A stretch of DNA of 64,000 nucleotides, taken from positions 17,553,446 to 17,617,445 of the forward strand of contig CM043969.1 of NCBI GenBank assembly GCA_014529385.2, given 5' to 3'. Position numbers and translations under genes: made by a program. Shown here in pieces: positions 31,458 to 43,656 of the stretch. The notes below the pieces were generated by a model that was given only the letters and a program-made list of their open reading frames with translations, was not told the DNA's origin and ran no database searches. Position 1 is the first letter of the stretch. Every line of letters starts with the position of its first letter. This stretch comes from Adiantum capillus-veneris. Its lineage: Eukaryota; Streptophyta; Polypodiopsida; Polypodiales; Pteridaceae.

Positions 31458-34127
31458 TGAGGCGGTCCGGGGCAGGCAACAAGAAGAGCAACCTCTAGAC
31501 ACCCTTCAAGGCTCCCGTGCTGCTCAATGGGGCTGGGGCACAACAAAACACAAACCAAAACAACAAACCCACAGCCAAATCCCAACTACACAAGGGACAC
31601 CACCTAGTTTAAGAGCGAACTAGGACGCAAAAGAGGAGAATCGTTAGAGCAACCCACAAACAAGCAAGGAATTTACACTAACCCTAACACCAATGGAACA
31701 CTCTCACACACTAAAACACGAGAGAGAGAGAGAGAGAGAGAGAGATAGTGCTCGGGCTGCTTTGAAACGTATCGGCAATGATCAAGCAAACACAACTATA
31801 TATTTAAGAAAGAGAGAGAAAGGGGGAGGGGGTGCTTGTTGCATTAATACCTTCTTACAAATCTGTCATGACAAATCAAAGTGAGATTAGTATTTGTTCA
31901 ACATAGCTTGCGTAAATTTCACCACAACACATCACAAGAAAAGCCACCCCAATCACTGTCTTAAGGCCAGGGGAGTCCTCTCCACCCTGTCGCCCTCTTA
32001 CAGTATGTGGGATTTATGGCTAGATTGATGACAACACCAGAGACAAGCTATCAAGAACTTAACAAAAAACACCAAGACACTTACGCATCATTGTTGTCCA
32101 TTACTTCACGTTGGAAGGGAGACAAAGTATCCAAGCTTAGTCCAAATCCACCCTCCTTGATTCAGCGAATGTTGGGCTTACACTAGTAGGAGAAATGATA
32201 GATTTCCTACTCTCAATTGAATGATCACTCTCTCTCTTACAATGGCATAGAGTTCCCTTGCTAATCCCCTATTACAACACATGCACATGCATAAGACAAT
32301 GAGCTTCCACTCAAGAGCTCCTTCTAGAGAGGTTGAGCTTGGCTTCTCAAGCTATAGCATAGTGCTCTTGCTTATGGCTCCCCCCTTTTGTGCTAGCTAC
32401 ACCCTCCTTTTATAGCAATTTTGAAGGCTAGGGTTACTCCTCTAACCATGGTTGGGTTAGATTTTCAGCAATTTATCTAATTTATTTTGCTTGGAATTAT
32501 CAAGAAGTTGGTGGGGAAAGAGAGAGGAGAGAAATAGAGGTGATAGGACTTTTCATAGTGGGTTAGTGTTAGTAGAGTTAGTATTAATTTACAAATGGAA
32601 TTGGATATTTACAATGGGAGGATCCATGTAGGATACAAATAAGGAAGAAAAACTCTTAAGAGGTAAGAAAAGGTGGATTTCTTACAAGGTTGATGCTCCA
32701 AGTGTCTTGAGTAGGGCCGATTTTGACGCTTGTTGACGGTCCACTAGCTTTGACGGTACATTTTTTCTCCACTCTTGACCTTCCTTGAGAGACAAGGTAA
32801 TTGAAGCTGAGTAATCAACCACCATGATGCTGTCTTTTAAGAGAAGAGGCTGAATTTTGTGGTTTTTTTGAAAGATATGGGTAACTTGGAGGAGGAAAAA
32901 TGAGACTAGGTGGTCAATTTTGGAATGGAATTGTGTGTGGGAGGTATGAGTTCACCATGGTTTCTCTTATTCTTCAAGGTTGAGGAGAAGGTGAGTAGGG
33001 TGCAGAGAGGAGTGGTGAGAGAGGTGGGGATGATGAGTGGAGAAGTGTGTGTGAAAGAGGAAAATGATAAAGTGGAAGAGAGAGTGTGGCTGCATAGCAT
33101 GGAAAAACTGGGGTCCACTAATAAAATCATAGCTCACAGCTCGTAGCTCAAAAAAATATGAAAAAATTTGAGGCAAAAGTTCAGCCCACGAGCTACAACT
33201 TTTGCTTGTATCACCTTTTCAAATTCGAAGAGCAAGTGAACTTTAAAAATTCAGCAAAACCGACCGTTTTTTTCCACTGCACAAGGTTCTTGTGGGGTCC
33301 TTCTTTGGATGATTCTTTTGAATACCTCCAAGAGTGAGCCCTCCATAGTGCATGTATGCATTCCACCTACCCTTGACCTTATTTGGTAGGTCTATAATTG
33401 AAGATATTGTTGAGATCATGATATAAGTGAATAGTACAACTAAGAAAATCAAATATTGAGGGGTCTAAAAAATATGTACATGTCAAATATAAATAATATA
33501 AGTGGAAAAAATATAAAGGGGTCAAAAGAAATCTCTCTCATTATGAGGCTACCATAAAAAGATAAATATTTTTGGTGTTCTAATTTTTTAGAAAAAAAAA
33601 ATAGATGTAGGAAGGGAAAAATCACAATAGTGAAAAAATATACACATAAATAAAACTAGTTTTTTTGGATTTTTGTTGGGGTGGAGTTACACCAAATATA
33701 AGAGAAGCTTACATGAAAATATTTCTATATGGAATAAAGAGTATGAAAAATGGTAAGAAAAATTGTGGTAATGGTGAGGCAATGTAAAGAGCATAAATAA
33801 CACACACCTAGGTAAAAATATTTAAATAAATACCAAAATAATTATGAAAAAATCTTTTATTTAGGCCCTATATACAAAGAAATATTTACATACGCATGGG
33901 CCATAATATACTTATATTTTTTATTTTTTTTATTTTTTTGGCTCAACTAGCCCAATGCCTAGCTAATTGAGGGTTTTTTATTTCAGTAAGGAGAGATGGG
34001 AAAAGTCCCCTAACTCACACGCACCTATATACAGTGAAATGGTAGGGATAGCCACAGTGTTTGGGTGATTTTCGTAGGGTGAGGTAACTCACTGTGGCAA
34101 TTACAAAGAGCCGAAAAACGGCTATCA
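31458..34127 (-). mobile_element. LTR2, complete shared LTR (2670 bp)
   Basis: Bounded by TGAGGCGGTC on the left and ACGGCTATCA on the right (TG...CA). The PBS of copy 1 abuts the left end and the polypurine tract of copy 2 abuts the right end, so a single LTR serves as 5' LTR of copy 1 and 3' LTR of copy 2. It carries a GA microsatellite (31721-31745). At 2.67 kb it is long for an LTR. The GAGCTACAACTTTTGCTTG and neighbouring blocks recur in all copies. No credible gene lies inside. Confidence 0.95.
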
Positions 34128-34140
34128 TTAGCCCTCCCCC
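34128..34140 (-). promoter_or_regulatory. Polypurine tract of gypsy copy 2
   Basis: GGGGGAGGGCTAA on the minus strand, identical to copy 1 and next to the LTR2 end. Confidence 0.85.
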
Positions 34141-34155
34141 TGGATGATGGTATAT

Positions 34156-35865
34156 TCATGTACCATCATAGAGCATCTTTTCCAAAGAGAGTGCTTCAGA
34201 GTCCTTGACGAGATTTTTATTGTTTGGCCCCTCATAATTTTGGCTAGAGTTACACTCATGCTTCATGTAACAATACTTACATGAGACAGTGGCCTTTGGA
34301 CAGATCTTTGGTAGATCCTTTGGTAGAAGGCGACTCAAATAGGGCTTCAAGCGATACCCGTTTACCTTCTTGGAGTGCTCTTTACCGTTCAAGTCCATAA
34401 GCTGATAGTAACTAGAATTGAAAGCCTTCTTGACTATGTATGGCCCTTGCCATCTAGTTTCAAATTTGGCATCAAAACGATTATCGAGTCGATTGTCATA
34501 CCTTAGCACAAGATCTCCTTCATTGATGCCTTTGTCCTTCAATTTCTTGTCAAGCTTCTCCTTTGTCTGTGTGGCTTTCCTCTTATAGCACTCGTATGCT
34601 GCTTCTCTTTTCCACTCAAGCTCGGCTAAGGTAAGAAGTCGATCCATCCATGCTTCTTGATCATCTTGTGCTGATTTGCCATGAAGTCGCATTGTTGGAA
34701 TGTTTAGCTCAATTGGTTGTAAAGCCTCTTGACCACAGACCAAGTGAAATGGTGTGAACTCCGTGGCTTCCCTATATGTGGTTCGATATGCCCACAAGGC
34801 ACCATCTAAGAAGTCATCCCATAATTTTGTGTTGTTTTGCACCATCTTTCTAATGATTCCTGCAATGACACCATTAGCCTTCTCCACCAAACCATTTGAC
34901 TGTGGGTAGTATGGTGTGCTATGACGATGTAGAATGTGAAGCTCTTCACAAACTTCTGTGAGCAAGCCCTTCTTAAACCCTGGACCATTATCAGAAACAA
35001 TCTCCAAAGGTGTGCCAAATCTGCAACAAATGTGATTGTACACAAACTTGCTAACTGTCCTCTCATTCACTCTTGCCACACTTTGAGCTTCCACCCACCT
35101 AGTCATATAGTCTACAGCCACTAGAATGTAGAGTTTACCATTTTTTGTCCTAGGCAGAGGACCCATAGCATCAATGCCCCACTTTTCAAAGGGTCCATTT
35201 GCAAGCACTATTTGCCTCGGGCCATGCACCAATCTTCTATTTCCATTTATCTGACAATTGTGACAGCTTTTACACCAATGTTGAACATCCACATGCAAGC
35301 TTGGCCAAACATACCCCGCAAGCAAAATCTTCTTCACAGTTGATTCTTGGGCAAAATGACCACCACATGCCTCTTCATGCAAACCTTTTAGAATGGCTAG
35401 AATTTCCTCGATAGTTGGTACTCTTCTGCACACTTGATCCTTCCCTCTTTGATAGAGGGAGCCTTCTAGGAAGAGATATGCGCTTGCCTTCTTCACGAGT
35501 CTCCTCTTCTGAGCCTTCGTGAAGTCTTGTGGAAACTCGCCCTCCAAAATGTAGCTAATAATGGGAGTCAATGACTCCAATCCCTGGTATCTCGGTTGCT
35601 TGACAGTTGCTGCCACCATGATGACCTGCACTTCTTTCTCAACACATGTAACTACTTGCTGTGCAAGTAAATCGGCATCTTCATTCTGTTTCCTAGGAAT
35701 ATGATATAGTTGCACTTCTTCAAATTGATTAAACAATCTACGAATGGCATGAACTTTTGTCCGTAAGCTTTCATTCTTGCATGCCCAAATACCTAAAATC
35801 TGTTTAACAATGAGAAGTGCATCTCCCTTTACCATGAGGCGTTGTATACCATGGCCAATGCATAT
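34156..35865 (-). CDS. pol: pol 3' part, copy 2: second RNase H (C-terminal half) and integrase
   Basis: 559 codons from the Met at 35835, in phase with the preceding frame after the TAA at 35866-35868. All integrase residues seen in copy 1 are present (H153, H160, C191, C194; D222, D282, E318). The only protein difference is M224 for I224 (GIDAMGPL), where Met is the commoner residue in this block. It encodes the DNA-joining enzyme of the element and the end of the second RNase H. Confidence 0.93.
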   Translation of the reverse strand: MCIGHGIQRLMVKGDALLIVKQILGIWACKNESLRTKVHAIRRLFNQFEEVQLYHIPRKQNEDADLLAQQVVTCVEKEVQVIMVAATVKQPRYQGLESLTPIISYILEGEFPQDFTKAQKRRLVKKASAYLFLEGSLYQRGKDQVCRRVPTIEEILAILKGLHEEACGGHFAQESTVKKILLAGYVWPSLHVDVQHWCKSCHNCQINGNRRLVHGPRQIVLANGPFEKWGIDAMGPLPRTKNGKLYILVAVDYMTRWVEAQSVARVNERTVSKFVYNHICCRFGTPLEIVSDNGPGFKKGLLTEVCEELHILHRHSTPYYPQSNGLVEKANGVIAGIIRKMVQNNTKLWDDFLDGALWAYRTTYREATEFTPFHLVCGQEALQPIELNIPTMRLHGKSAQDDQEAWMDRLLTLAELEWKREAAYECYKRKATQTKEKLDKKLKDKGINEGDLVLRYDNRLDNRFDAKFETRWQGPYIVKKAFNSSYYQLMDLNGKEHSKKVNGYRLKPYLSRLLPKDLPKICPKATVSCKYCYMKHECNSSQNYEGPNNKNLVKDSEALSLEKMLYDGT

Positions 35866-37614
35866 TTATAAACCATGAAGTAGTGTGTCATATTCTGCTT
35901 CATTGTTGCTAGCTGAACTTGGTAGATTGAACTTCTCTTTCATGACCACCTCTCCACTTGGGTTGAGCAACACTAGCCCTCCCCCTGCTTTTCCTGCGGC
36001 TCGACAAAAAGCTCCATCAAAGAACAAGGTAAAAGCATTAGGAATACTTTTTGGTGGTGGCAATGGTAGGGTCTTTACTTCAGGCACCTTAATCTCCTTT
36101 TCATGCACCCTATAAGTGAGAATCCCTGCCAATTGTGCACGCACACTATCTTCTACCTTGAAAGAGTATTGAAACTCTTGCAACTCCATAATCCACTTTG
36201 AGATCCTAGTACTAAGATTCATTTGAGATGACACCCAAGGGAACAAATTCTCTGCGGTGAGGATTACAAAAGGTTTTGGGAGCAAGTAGGATCTAAACTT
36301 CCTTATCGCAAACATGAGAGAAAGCATCATGAAATCTGCTTCTGTGTAGTCTCTCTCCAAAGCATTCATGACCCTACTAGCAAAGTAGATGGGTCGCATC
36401 CTTGTACTGTGGGGATCTTGTTGTAGCAACACAGCACCAATTGTTTCCCTTCCAACACTAGAGCTAACAAAGAATGTGTACTCCCAACAAGGAGGCATGA
36501 GTGTTGGTAGCTCTGACAAAATGACTTTAATGTTACAAAAATACTCTTCAAGCTCATCAAACCATGTAAATTCTACTTGTTGTGTCAACTTTTGCAAAGG
36601 ATGAAGCAACTCCGAGGCTAAGTGAATGAAGCGTGACATATACTTCACCTTCTGAATGAAAGAGATGACCTCCTTAAGACTCTTGGGTGATGGTAGCTCA
36701 ATAAGAGCCTTTGCCTTTGAAGGATCCACTTCAATGCCTTTGTAAGAAACTTTATGACCAAGCAAGATTACTTCATCCTCACCTATATGGCACTTGTCGG
36801 GGTTGAGTTGACCTCCCATGTCGTAGAGCTTCTTTAAACCTTCTTCTACCCTTTGTAGATGCAATGATTTTGAGCTATAAATACAGAAATCATCAATGAA
36901 CACCCTAATTGAATTTCCAAAGAATGCTTGAAACACCATATTCATGAAACGTTGGAATGTTGCAGGAGCATTTGTCAGACCAAATGGCATGACTCTAAAA
37001 GCATAACAACCCCAAGGAGTGATAAAGGTTGTTTTCAATTGATCCTCCAATGCAATCCCTATTTGAAAGTAACATGAGTAACCATCGCACACAGTGTACT
37101 TCTCATGACCAGCTACCTCATTTAGTATCTCATCCTGGAATGGGAGGGGAAAGTGATCTCTTTTTGTTGCCTCATTAAGTGGACGATAATCCACACACAC
37201 CCTCCACTTGCCGTTTTTCTTAGGAGTGACAACAACGGGAGAGACCCACTCTGAATTCTCCACTGGATAAATGAAACCTGCTGCTAGAAGCTTTCTTACC
37301 TCCTTGAGTAGAGCCTGCTCCTTAATGACTCCTAGCCTTCGTAGCTTTTGAGCCTTAGGTGTGGCCTCTGGCTTCAACTCAATCTTGTGTTGAACAACAT
37401 CTACTCCACGCACGTCTGTGTAGTCTTTAGCAAAAAGCCTAGGAAACATCCTTAGCACACATTTGAACTCCTCTCTTTCATCCTTTGTAAGTGTTGTTGA
37501 TAGCATACCTTCCAGCATCCCTTCATCTTGAACACCTTCGTTCTCTTGAGGACCTACCTCCTCCAAGCCTTGACAAGAGGTCTCTTGGTTGCTTGGCTTA
37601 AACCTTACCCCCAT
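35866..37614 (-). pseudogene. pol: pol middle part, copy 2: reverse transcriptase and RNase H domains
   Basis: 582 codons from a Met that is internal to the pol of copy 1 (residue 229 there). It contains the reverse transcriptase with FIDD, the degenerate first RNase H and the start of the second, ending at the same TAA as copy 1. It is separated from the protease frame by a one-base deletion near 37730: a CTCTTGG run in copy 1 (29130) is CTCTGG here. Translation from gag could not reach it without frameshifting. Confidence 0.9.
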
Positions 37615-38297
37615 GACTTCGATGGAAGACTCCTCTTCAGTAATGTTGCCGCTACTTTCTTCTTCTGAAGTGCTATCGGTCCAACCTTCTTCCGTCTCAC
37701 TTTGAGATGATTCTTCATGGAGCTCCTCTGGTGTTGCTCCTTCATGTCAAAGACAACCTTCTTGTGATTGTCATTCCTGCAAATTAGCTTTCCACTCTCC
37801 CAATCCTGCAAAGCTCGCATTTTCATTAGCCATGGTCTTCCTAGGATAAATGGGTAACCATTTCCCTTGGTAGACATGACATAGAAATCCACTGCCTTCT
37901 TAATGCCAAAGGCCTCCACAAAAACATTTTTACAAATGCCTACGCACCTAGCCTTGCTATTGTTTGCCATTTTCACCTTGATTTCAGGTGTCTCATGGAT
38001 GTGCATGCCTAGTCTTTGCATGAGCCCTTCTGTCATGATGCAAATTTGTGCACCTCCATCCACTAGACCTTTCTTAACCAATCTTCCTTTTATGTAACAA
38101 TCTAGCACAGGTGTAATATCCTCGTTCATTTCAGCATGTGCAATTTTTACAACAGGAAAACCCTCTTTTACCTTTCTCCTAGTGCTAACTACCTTTGTTA
38201 AATCCCTCCTAACTTGTGGGCATAATGCAAGAAACTGAGGCCATGAGATATCAGGACCCTTACCTCGCATGTCTTCCAACAGGTTGTATGGAGCCAT
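37605..38297 (-). pseudogene. pol: pol 5' part, copy 2: protease, frameshifted in the acidic linker
   Basis: Same protease as copy 1 (GLVDGGAQICIM, ILGRPWL), with one substitution (I65 to L). After residue 190 (EQHQ) the frame departs because of the missing T, giving a basic, unrelated tail that ends at 37605. The tail has no functional meaning. Confidence 0.9.
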
Positions 38298-39436
38298 ACC
38301 ATGTCCAAGAGGGAAGTCTTGGAGATTGATACGACGTCGAGTCCTCTTAGCTTCCTTGGTCTCCTTTGCCTTCTTGCCTTGTCCATGGTCACTCTGTGAT
38401 GGACACCCTCTTTCTCTTTACCTTTTCCTCGGCCACGCTTAATGCCATTTGCTTCCATGTCAACCTCATTTGAGTTTGTCACCTCTACCACATGCACATT
38501 TGGATCTGGCAAAGGTGGAACTCCTTCTACCCCTTGTGGAGGTGGTCTTGGTCCATTTGGCCTTTGTAGAAGCCTTGGTTGTTGACCAGCTCCTTCTCCT
38601 GCATTCATCACTGGGTAATTCAAGTTAGGTCTCCCTGGCTCTCCACGGGGCCAAGGACAATTATACATCCCATGTCTAGACTCTCCGCAATTCCAACATT
38701 GCAAGACTCTCCTAGTTCGTGGTGGATCTCGCTCTTCTGACTTCTTTGCTTGTCCCTTTGGACCTACAGCTTGTGCAAGGTGAATTGACAGGCTGCTTAA
38801 AGATTCATTTAACTTCTCAATCACTTCAGTCGTTACCTCAGGAAGCTCCCTAGATGTTGATGCTTGTGACTTACCTTTGGGTCTAATACCTTCTATTGGA
38901 ACCTCTCCCCTTAAGCACTTGAGTTTCCTATACTTCTCAACAGCCCTAGTTTCCGCTGCATCAAAAGTAGCAGGTGCACCCGCCTCAACTTTTACCTTAA
39001 GGTCAGGAAAGAGTCCGGCTATGAACCTCTCCTTCTTTAAAAATTCTGCACCATCACCAGGGTTAGCAACATTTCGTATCCATAGAGCCCAAAGACGTAG
39101 AAACTCTTGCTTGTACAAGTAGTAGTCATCTAAGTCTTTTTGCTTATGAGAAACAATGTCTTGCCATAGTTTTTGAGTGTTTTGGGGATCAAATAAGTAT
39201 CTCTTAAAACGATTCAAAACTTCTGTGTAATTCCCCTTAACTTCCTCAGGCAAAGAGTCAAACCAAGTACTAGCATCTTTCCTAAGGACCACCTCAAACA
39301 TTTCTACACGTTCTTGATCAGTTATTATCCTCTTGATACGGCAAGACATCTTGACATTTGCTAAAAATAATTATGCATCCTCTCCGGGCTCTCCAAAGAA
39401 AAGAGGATATCCAGGCATTTGGCGTTGGCTCTCCAT
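38198..39436 (-). pseudogene. gag: gag, copy 2 (one nonsense codon, one frameshift)
   Basis: Open from Met 39349 (383 codons) with the same upstream start at 39436 and the same TAA at 39371-39373 as copy 1. The zinc knuckle is intact. Around residue 305 this copy reads GRGKGKEKEG where copy 1 reads GRGKVKRKRV, because copy 1 lost an A. Copy 2 has instead lost one C about 27 bases further on (GTCCAT against GTCCCAT), so it too leaves the pol phase. Each copy therefore broke the gag-pol junction separately; an A-to-V change at residue 137 is the other difference noted. Confidence 0.9.
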
Positions 39437-39520
39437 TGAATTGATTTCAAAGTGACGCGTTTTTGTTTTTTCTTTCTTTAAAAGATTTACACAATAATAT
39501 TTTCTAAAGTGCAATCTATT

Positions 39521-39739
39521 CTACAACAAAATAAAAATATTCACATCAAATGACCTATGATAATCAATAAGAGGTAGAATGACAGGGTTTGGTGACGCGA
39601 GAATTTCTCCTGCTCTTTGGGCACCAAACATGAATACCATACGTTGTTGAAAATGGATTTTTCTACTAATTGCAATGTTTACTCTAATGTGTGGAGTGAA
39701 ATGAAAGGGAAAAACCTGTATTCCTGGGCCATTATCCAT
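39521..39739 (-). CDS. 72-aa leader ORF, copy 2
   Basis: Identical in protein sequence to the 72-aa frame of copy 1 and in the same place between the 70-aa ORF and gag. See that entry for motifs. Conservation here mostly reflects the recent duplication. Confidence 0.65.
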   Translation of the reverse strand: MDNGPGIQVFPFHFTPHIRVNIAISRKIHFQQRMVFMFGAQRAGEILASPNPVILPLIDYHRSFDVNIFILL

Positions 39740-39760
39740 GGTCTATGCATGACCTAATTC

Positions 39761-39973
39761 TTAAAACAAAACAAAAATATAGACGTCCAAACTAAGGTCG
39801 TACCTAATGAGAGGCAAAATAAAAGAATTTACTGATGCGTTTATCTCTACCAACCTAAGAGGACCTAAAATTCTACGAATTACTCGTTGAAATTGCAACT
39901 TAGTACTAACAATTATGTGTACCTTTTGCCTTGCAATGGGAATGAAGGGATCATACAAATTCTCGTGATTCAT
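39761..39973 (-). CDS. 70-aa leader ORF, copy 2
   Basis: Differs from copy 1 by one residue (NSFILPL in place of NPFILPL). Pro is also found in the diverged copy at 20561 and in the 72-aa ORF, so the Ser is the derived state and may be a decay mutation in copy 2. Confidence 0.7.
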   Translation of the reverse strand: MNHENLYDPFIPIARQKVHIIVSTKLQFQRVIRRILGPLRLVEINASVNSFILPLIRYDLSLDVYIFVLF

Positions 39974-40036
39974 GCAAGCTACTTGATTATGCTAAAGGTT
40001 GAGCCTTCACAAAACATACACAAGCCTGTCCTCAAT

Positions 40037-40046
40037 GGGGGCACCA
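40037..40046 (-). promoter_or_regulatory. Primer-binding site, copy 2
   Basis: TGGTGCCCCC on the minus strand, three bases inside LTR3, identical to copy 1. Confidence 0.65.
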
Positions 40047-40049
40047 ATT

Positions 40050-42193
40050 TGAGGCGGTCCGGGGCAGGCAACAAGAAGAGCAACCTCTAGACACCCTTCA
40101 AGGCTCCCGTGCTGCTCAATGGGGCTGGGGCACAACAAAACACAAACCAAAACAACAAACCCACAGCCAAATCCCAACTACACAAGGGACACCACCTAGT
40201 TTAAGAGCGAACTAGGACGCAAAAGAGGAGAATCGTTAGAGCAACCCACAAACAAGCAAGGAATTTACACTAACCCTAACACCAATGGAACACTCTCACA
40301 CACTAAAACACGAGAGAGAGAGAGAGAGAGAGAGAGATAGTGCTCGGGCTGCTTTGAAACGTATCGGCAATGATCAAGCAAACACAACTATATATTTAAG
40401 AAAGAGAGAGAAAGGGGGAGGGGGTGCTTGTTGCATTAATACCTTCTTACAAATCTGTCATGACAAATCAAAGTGAGATTAGTATTTGTTCAACATAGCT
40501 TGCGTAAATTTCACCACAACACATCACAAGAAAAGCCACCTCAATCACTGTCTTAAGGCCAGGGGAGTCCTCTCCACCCTGTCGCCCTCTTACAGTATGT
40601 GGGATTTATGGCTAGATTGATGACAACACCAGAGACAAGCTATCAAGAACTTAACAAAAAACACCAAGACACTTACGCATCATTGTTGTCCATTACTTCA
40701 CGTTGAAAGGGAGACAAAGTATCCAAGCTTAGTCCAAATCCACCCTCCTTGATTCAGCGAATGTTGGGCTTACACTAGTAGGAGAAATGATAGATTTCCT
40801 ACTCTCAATTGAATGATCACTCTCTCTCTTACAATGGCATAGAGTTCCCTTGCTAATCCCCTATTACAACACATGCACATGCATAAGACAATGAGCTTCC
40901 ACTCAAGAGCTCCTTCTAGAGAGGTTGAGCTTGGCTTCTCAAGCTATAGCATAGTGCTCTTGCTTATGGCTCCCCCCTTTTGTGCTAGCTACACCCTCCT
41001 TTTATAGCAATTTTGAAGGCTAGGGTTACTCCTCTAACCATGGTTGGGTTAGATTTTCAGCAATTTATCTAATTTATTTTGCTTGGAATTATCAAGAAGT
41101 TGGTGGGGAAAGAGAGAGGAGAGAAATAGAGGTGATAGGACTTTTCATAGTGGGTTAGTGTTAGTAGAGTTAGTATTAATTTACAAATGGAATTGGATAT
41201 TTACAATGGGAGTATCCATGTAGGATACAAATAAGGAAGAAAAACTCTTAAGAGGTAAGAAAAGGTGGATTTCTTACAAGGTTGATGCTCCAAGTGTCTT
41301 GAGTAGGGCCGATTTTGACGCTTGTTGACGGTCCACTAGCTTTGACGGTACATTTTTTCTCCACTCTTGACCTTCCTTGAGAGACAAGGTAATTGAAGCT
41401 GAGTAATCAACCACCATGATGCTGTCTTTTAAGAGAAGAGGCTGAATTTTGTGGTTTTTTTGAAAGATATGGGTAACTTGGAGGAGGAAAAATGAGACTA
41501 GGTGGTCAATTTTGGAATGGAATTGTGTGTGGGAGGTATGAGTTCACCATGGTTTCTCTTATTCTTCAAGGTTGAGGAGAAGGTGAGTAGGGTGCAGAGA
41601 GGAGTGGTGAGAGAGGTGGGGATGATGAGTGGAGAAGTGTGTGTGAAAGAGGAAAATGATAAAGTGGAAGAGAGAGTGTGACTGCATAGCATGGAAAAAC
41701 TGGGGTCCACTAATAAAATCATAGCTCACAGCTCGTAGCTCAAAAAAATATGAAAAAATTTGAGGCAAAAGTTCAGCCCACGAGCTACAACTTTTGCTTG
41801 TATCACCTTTTCAAATTCGAAGAGCAAGTGAACTTTAAAAATTCAGCAAAACCGACCGTTTTTTTCCACTGCACAAGGTCCTTGTGGGGTCCTTCTTTGG
41901 ATGATTCTTTTGAATACCTCCAAGAGTGAGCCCTCCATAGTGCATGTATGCATTCCACCTACCCTTGACCTTATTTGGTAGGTCTATAATTGAAGATATT
42001 GTTGAGATCATGATATAAGTGAATAGTACAACTAAGAAAATCAAATATTGAGGGGTCTAAAAAATATGTACATGTCAAATATAAATAATATAAGTGGAAA
42101 AAATATAAAGGGGTCAAAAGAAATCTCTCTCATTATGAGGCTACCATAAAAAGATAAATATTTTTGGTGTTCTAATTTTTTAGAAAAAAAAAA
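40050..42193 (-). mobile_element. LTR3 (right, 5' LTR), outer 526 bp missing
   Basis: Starts TGAGGCGGTC next to the PBS and is collinear with LTR2 to a run of ten A (42184-42193), where it switches to unrelated gypsy coding sequence. The equivalent of 33602-34127 is absent. LTR3 is nearly identical to LTR2 (for example CACCAGAGACA in both against CACGAGAGACA in LTR1). The 5' LTR promoter side is the part lost, so copy 2 probably cannot be transcribed from its own LTR. Confidence 0.92.
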
Positions 42194-43351
42194 CACACTT
42201 TTGCCATAGTAGACTTTGGGAAAAAACTCAACTATGAAATCATATTGGGAAGACCTTTCATGTGACAGGTACAACTTATCCAAGATTGGAAAAACAATTA
42301 TTTGTACTTGAAGCAAGTGGAATCTATAACAAGAGTAAATTTAAAAGATCACACTTATAGAGATGTCTTGAAAACACCCATACAATAGTTTGATTCAGTC
42401 TCTTCGACTGAAACTAAACTCCCATCCTGGTTAAACAAAGAAACTCCTATTTGGATGTGTGGAGCTTCAGAAAACGGAAGCTTAAGACGAGAAGAATGTA
42501 TCCTAGAAAGGGAATGCACAGACGAAGCCTATGTACCTGAACCCTTTCTTGAGCATTTGTTTGAGCCATTTGAATGGACTCAAATTTTAGTGACCATGGA
42601 TGTTTTGTGTGAATATGTCTATGCCTACTCAATTTTGCAATCAGGATGGCTACAACATAATTCCCATCCAAATGATTTCAATCCACAACATTGAAGACAA
42701 AGATGAGGAAACCAAGGACTTAATGAAAGCTCAACAAGTCTTTTCAGACCTCTATTATGATGCAACTTATGAGTTAGATAAACACTCAGCTACCTCAGAA
42801 GGTTCGGGGTCAGAAAAAGAGCATATGAGAGCTAAGATACTCTTAAAAGGAGGGGAGGAAAAGTTTTTTGACTTTCCAAACCGAAAATCGAGCATACAAA
42901 AATGGTATAGACGAAAAAGAGACACCAGAAACGTGAAAACATGACCTATGTCATCAGTCTCCAGTAGAACACAATTCTTGATGCAGAGAGATGCAAATGA
43001 TTGTGTCAAGGAAAAAATAATTTGCAGATAACCTTCAAACAAAACCTCAAAAATGTCTCAAACATCGAGAAAAACAAGGAAGGGTACTTAAACAAACCCA
43101 CAGGATAAGAAACCACTCATTACTCAAGTCGAGCGGAAAAAGAAATATCAAGAGTTGAAAAAGGATCTAAAGGAGATATACACAACCAAAATGGCAACCA
43201 TGGAAGAGGATGGTAAGGATGTAATGAGCGTTCCATCCCATTACAAAAAGTATACTCTCCAAAATTGAAAAATCCTAGTTGAACAACCTGTTAGGGAACT
43301 ACGGAAACAGGGTGAGTCTTAAGAAGGACCTAAAAACGCTAAAAGGATAGA
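42194..43351 (+). pseudogene. pol: Old plus-strand gypsy: protease end and linker
   Basis: The plus strand reads FAIVDFGKKLNYEIILGRPF directly from the LTR3 junction; ILGRPF is the flap-distal retropepsin motif, so the catalytic Asp lies in the missing part. Next comes a linker with LKTPI, TKLPSWLN and FEPFEWTQILVTMDVL (about 42560-42605), then broken acidic/lysine-rich frames with several stops up to 43350. Gag and the 5' LTR are absent: the element is truncated here by the tandem gypsy. Same element as the following RT and integrase pieces. Confidence 0.7.
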
Positions 43352-43656
43352 CTTGGCAGAACCAGGAGAAGAGCCTAGACTTGCTTACATTGTGAATGAC
43401 CTAACAGAAGAAGAAGAAGAGCTCTTGCTGAGCTTGTTAAAGGAATACCGAGATGTCTTCTCTTGGTCTTACAAGGATCTCAAGGGTGACGTTGATCCAG
43501 AAATCTGTCAACATACCATACCCATGAGAGATGATGCGAAACCAAGTAAACAAAGGCCATACACGTATAATGAAACATTTCCCAGGAAGATAAAAGAAGA
43601 GATTAAAAAACTAAACGAAGCCAAATTCATTTATGATATTGAACACACATATTGGG
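43352..43656 (+). pseudogene. pol: Old plus-strand gypsy: reverse transcriptase N-terminal part
   Basis: A clean frame: LLKEYRDVFSWSYKDLKG, then CQHTIPMRDDAKPSKQRPY and IKEEIKKLNEAKFIYDIEHT. These are the entry blocks of gypsy RT. It is interrupted at 43656 by the LTR of a copia-like element; the next codons of RT (SPIVVVPKKNGK) resume at 49022. The TTGGG at 43652-43656 is repeated at 49017-49021. Confidence 0.9.

Noticed and set aside
23100-42193. Assembly artefact as the explanation of the tandem copies
   Set aside because: The two units differ by several substitutions and at least three separate single-base indels, so they are not a duplicated contig. Not fully excluded without reads.
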